A DNA stretch of 64,000 nucleotides. It comes from Conus ventricosus (Eukaryota; Mollusca; Gastropoda; Neogastropoda; Conidae). Position 1 is the stretch's first letter, and each line of letters opens with the position of its first letter. The notes under the pieces were generated by a model, which worked only from the letters and a program-made list of their open reading frames with translations, was not told the DNA's origin and searched no databases. Both the position numbers and the translations under genes were made by a program. The DNA is taken from positions 695,810-759,809 of the forward strand of contig CM031621.1 of assembly GCA_018398815.1 (NCBI GenBank), given 5' to 3'. Below are positions 61,185 to 64,000 of the stretch, one piece after another.

Positions 61185-61320
61185 CCTTGATGAATTCCAC
61201 TGAATTCAGAACAATGTCAATCATCATATCAGTTCATGGAATTCAGAACAATGTCAATCATCATATTATCAGTTCATGGAATTCAGAACAATGTCAATCA
61301 TCATATTATCAGTTCATGAA
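61185..61320. repeat. Three copies of a roughly 45-bp unit
   Basis: GAATTCAGAACAATGTCAAT followed by CATCATATTATCAGTTCATG repeats three times, in the intron upstream of exon 1. Confidence 0.9.
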
Positions 61321-61464
61321 GTTTGAACATGTGACTCCTCTTTTTACTCTCTTCACTGGCTGTCTGTCTCAAGCACAATGAAATGCAAACTTTTAAACTA
61401 TGATATTTTCTGGTAAAAGATAACTGCTTTATGGACTTATCCTCACTACCTCTGTGAACTTGTG

Positions 61465-62755
61465 ATGGAGTATATTGCTTTCCCATAGATCTGTTTAACT
61501 TGTGATGGAGTATATCGCTTTCCCATCTGTTGAACTTGTGATGGAGTATATCGCTTTCCCATCTGTTGAACTTGTGATGGAGTATATCGCTTTCCCATCT
61601 GCTGAACTTGTGATGGAGTATATCGCTTTCCCATCTGTTGAACTTGTGATGGAGTATATCACTTTCCCATCTGTTGAACTTGTGATGGAGTATATCGCTT
61701 TCCCATCTGTTTAACTTGTGATGGAGTATATCGCTTTCCCATCTGTTGAACTTGTGATGGAGTATATCGCTTTCCCATCTGTTTAACTTGTGATGGAGTA
61801 TATCGCTTTCCCATCTGTTTAACTTGTGATGGAGTATATCGCTTTCCCATCTGTTGAACTTGTGATGGAGTATATCGCTTTCCCATCTGTTGAACTTGTG
61901 ATGGAGTATATCGCTTTCCCATCTGTTGAACTTGTGATGGAGTATATCGCTTTCCCATCTGTTTAACTTGTGATGGAGTATATCGCTTTCCCATCTGTTG
62001 AACTTGTGATGGAGTATATCGCTTTCCCATCTGTTGAACTTGTGATGGAGTATATCACTTTCCCATCTGTTGAACTTGTGATGGAGTATATCGCTTTCCC
62101 ATCTGTTTAACTTGTGATGGAGTATATCGCTTTCCCATCTGTTGAACTTGTGATGGAGTATATCGCTTTCCCATCTGTTGAACTTGTGATGGAGTATATC
62201 GCTTTCCCATCTGTTTAACTTGTGATGGAGAATATCACTTTCCCATCTGTTGAACTTGTGATGGAGTATATCGCTTTCCCATCTGTTTAACTTGTGATGG
62301 AGAATATCACTTTCTCATCTGTTTAACGTGTGATGGAGTATATCGCTTTCCCATCTGTTGAACTTGTGATGGAGTATATCACTTTCCCATCTGTTTAACT
62401 TGTGATGGAGTATATCGCTTTCCCATCTGTTAAACTTGTGATGGAGAATATCACTTTCCATCTGTTGAACTTGTGATGGAGTATATCACTTTCCCATCTG
62501 TTTAACTTGTGATGGAGAATATCACTTTCCTATCTGTTTAACGTGTGATGGAGAATATCACTTTCCCATCTGTTGAACTTGTGATGGAGAATATCACTTT
62601 CCCATCTGTTGAACTTGTGATGGAGAATATCGCTTTCCCATCTGTTTAACGTGTGATGGAGAATATCACTTTCCCATCTGTTGAACTTGTGATGGAGAAT
62701 ATCACTTTCCCAGCTGTTTAACTTGTGATGGAGTATATCGCTTTCCCATCTGTTT
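61465..62755. repeat. 36-bp minisatellite, about 36 copies
   Basis: The unit is CTTGTGATGGAGTATATCGC followed by TTTCCCATCTGTTGAA. The right third (after about 62210) is richer in GAGAATATCACT variants. The 36-bp period again leaves frames open on both strands without any sign of a gene. Confidence 0.96.
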
Positions 62756-62759
62756 AAGA

Positions 62760-63015
62760 TCCTGCCACCAATTTTTATTGGAAACAAAAACACATGAATT
62801 TGGAAACTTTTCCTATTGAGAAGCTTGAATATGGAGCCAATTCCTTATATCTCTATGATATAGCCAATCAAGTCATCTTTTTATTTTATACAGTAACTGT
62901 CTACGTGATTATACAGTCAGGGTCTTGTATGCCAATGTGGAGCAAACGCATCTGTGTATTTTTTCCTATGAATCTTCTCTGTGTGTATATGTGTGCGACT
63001 GTGTGTGTGTGTGCG

Positions 63016-63071
<56 letters not shown>

Positions 63072-63140
63072 TGTGTGTGTGCGTGTGTGTGTGTGCATGC
63101 ATGTGTGTGGGAATGTCAGTTTATGTGTATTAGGAAGTGA
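62760..63140. repeat. Unique sequence followed by (GT)n microsatellite
   Basis: 62760-62980 is unique sequence without a visible exon. 62981-63105 is a GT run with small interruptions. Confidence 0.85.
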
Positions 63141-63141
63141 A

Positions 63142-63348
63142 GGTAGGTGGGAGAGAGGGGGAAGTGGGATTACAGGCGAACTGATCGGGAGGCAAGGCCG
63201 GCAGCAGAGATGGTGAAAGGGGGGGGGGGGGGGGGGGGGGGGGGTTGAGGGGGGGAGGGTTGAGGGGTGGAGGTAGGTGGGAGAGAGGGGGAAGTGGGAT
63301 TACAGGCGAACTGATCGGGAGGCAAGGCCGGCAGCAGAGATGGTGAAA

Positions 63349-63379
<31 letters not shown>

Positions 63380-63460
63380 GAGGGGGGGAGGGTTGAGGGG
63401 TGGAGGTAGGTGGGAGAGAGAGGGGGAAGTGGGATTACAGGCGAACTGATCGGGAGCAGG
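63142..63460. repeat. Tandem copies of a roughly 140-bp G-rich unit with poly-G runs
   Basis: GGAGGTAGGTGGGAGAGAGG, then GGATTACAGGCGAACTGATC and GGCCGGCAGCAGAGATGG, is followed by G runs of about 25-29 bases and GGTTGAGGGGTGG. Two full copies and one partial copy are present. Run lengths are unreliable. Confidence 0.9.
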
Positions 63461-63724
63461 GTTCCCAGGTGGTGGGCATGAAGCCAAAAAAGGACCTTTA
63501 AAGGACTTTATAAGGACCTCAAATCAGTTTAAAAGGACCTTTGCCAACATGACTTTACAGTACACCCAAACCTTTTGACATGCAGAACAGCAGACACTTA
63601 CCTCTCATAAACAGAGGAACAGCTAATCCCATTTGAATGTTAATTCAGTCTTTGCAATTCACGTCACTGTAGGTTTCTTTGGCTGAAGTTATTGTCACAA
63701 AGTTTTATTTCACAAATATGTAGA

Positions 63725-64000
63725 TTACTGAGTTTTCACTAGTTCAGAGGAAGCCTTGACATTCTTTTGTAGCAGCTCAGAAAATCGGGGTTCAAGCCCA
63801 AATGTTGTCAGGTATCGGCATCTTGTTTCCCCACATTGAAATCTGGCAGCAATGTCACTGTCTGAGAACATAGATCTGAACAATTCTCTGCTCTGCTCTG
63901 ATGATCTGTAACTGTAGTGGCAGTCCACAACTTTCATTGCCCACAACACTTCAGCCTTCAATCGACCGCTGTCAAGATCAAAACTAGATCTAGGCCTAGT
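63725..64000 (-). CDS. Transposon-derived (hAT/ZMYM-like) protein fragment, open to window edge
   Basis: The minus strand is open from the right edge to a stop at 63725. It encodes RLKAEVLWAMKVVDCHYSYR, then SELFRSMF-like and DSDIAARFQCGETRCRYLTT, then FGLEPRFSELLQKNV. The AE..W..K.V..HYS pattern and the CG.T+C.YL..FG..P.F..LL pattern recur in a large family of uncharacterised, probably transposase-derived metazoan proteins. It lies in the same orientation as MYO19 and inside what should be a MYO19 intron, so it is likely a mobile insertion. The start is out of the window. Confidence 0.45.
   Translation of the reverse strand, partial: TRPRSSFDLDSGRLKAEVLWAMKVVDCHYSYRSSEQSRELFRSMFSDSDIAARFQCGETRCRYLTTFGLEPRFSELLQKNVKASSELVKTQ

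Noticed and set aside
61445..62793. Repeated 12-residue open frames
   Set aside because: Product of the 36-bp minisatellite; open on both strands and interrupted by unit variants.
60979..64000. Upstream MYO19 exons (P-loop, switch I)
   Set aside because: I looked for the GESGAGKT-type P-loop and neighbouring motor motifs on the minus strand and found none. These exons must lie beyond the right edge.

Overview
This is a metazoan nuclear scaffold rather than a compact microbial genome. It has spliced exons with GT-AG borders, retrotransposon remnants, long minisatellites and (CA)n tracts, and one run of 100 Ns at 19306-19405. The mix of a Penelope-like element, a CR1/Jockey-type non-LTR fragment and an A32-type viral packaging ATPase fits an aquatic invertebrate, perhaps a mollusc. 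That taxonomic call is inference and is not proven by the window.

Left part. Bases 1-377 (minus) hold the start of an A32/FtsK-HerA-like packaging ATPase of the kind found in DNA-virus-like integrated elements; it runs off the window edge. From about 700 to 15250 the sequence changes character: homopolymer runs everywhere and no sustained reading frames. I read this as a badly corrected assembly stretch, possibly hiding the rest of the viral-type element. Normal sequence resumes near 15255 and leads into a 33-bp minisatellite (15962-18735), the N gap, a 27/31-bp minisatellite (19406-20772) and a tRNA-like SINE piece.

Middle part. A 3' fragment of a non-LTR retrotransposon lies at 22115-23042 (minus). 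A compound element follows at 24266-27867: two 5'-truncated Penelope-like copies (RT plus GIY-YIG) arranged head to head around a 9-bp spacer. The minus copy is split by a 1231-bp TGT...ACA element with a 5-bp target duplication, best read as a solo LTR. Two more repeat fields follow, 46-bp units at 30665-33207 and diverged 28-bp units at 34090-36100.

Right part. From 60978 down to 37444 (minus strand) twelve exons can be assembled with consistent splice sites and phases. They encode the C-terminal two thirds of an unconventional myosin of class XIX (MYO19): from the middle of the motor, through the switch II/relay region, the actin-binding region and the converter, to an enlarged IQ neck and a MYO19-type tail. 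The P-loop exons lie beyond the right edge. Exon 11 has a one-base frame break in a C6 run, and exon 12 carries an in-frame 75-bp tandem duplication.

The most unusual feature is that nearly every intron of this gene has its own private tandem repeat, and three of these arrays are built from exon borders. They carry 7 copies of a 5' splice site, about 20 copies of a 3' splice site, and 8 copies of another 3' splice site. (GT)n tracts also sit directly against several splice sites. At the far right edge is a fragment of a transposon-derived protein (63725-64000, minus).
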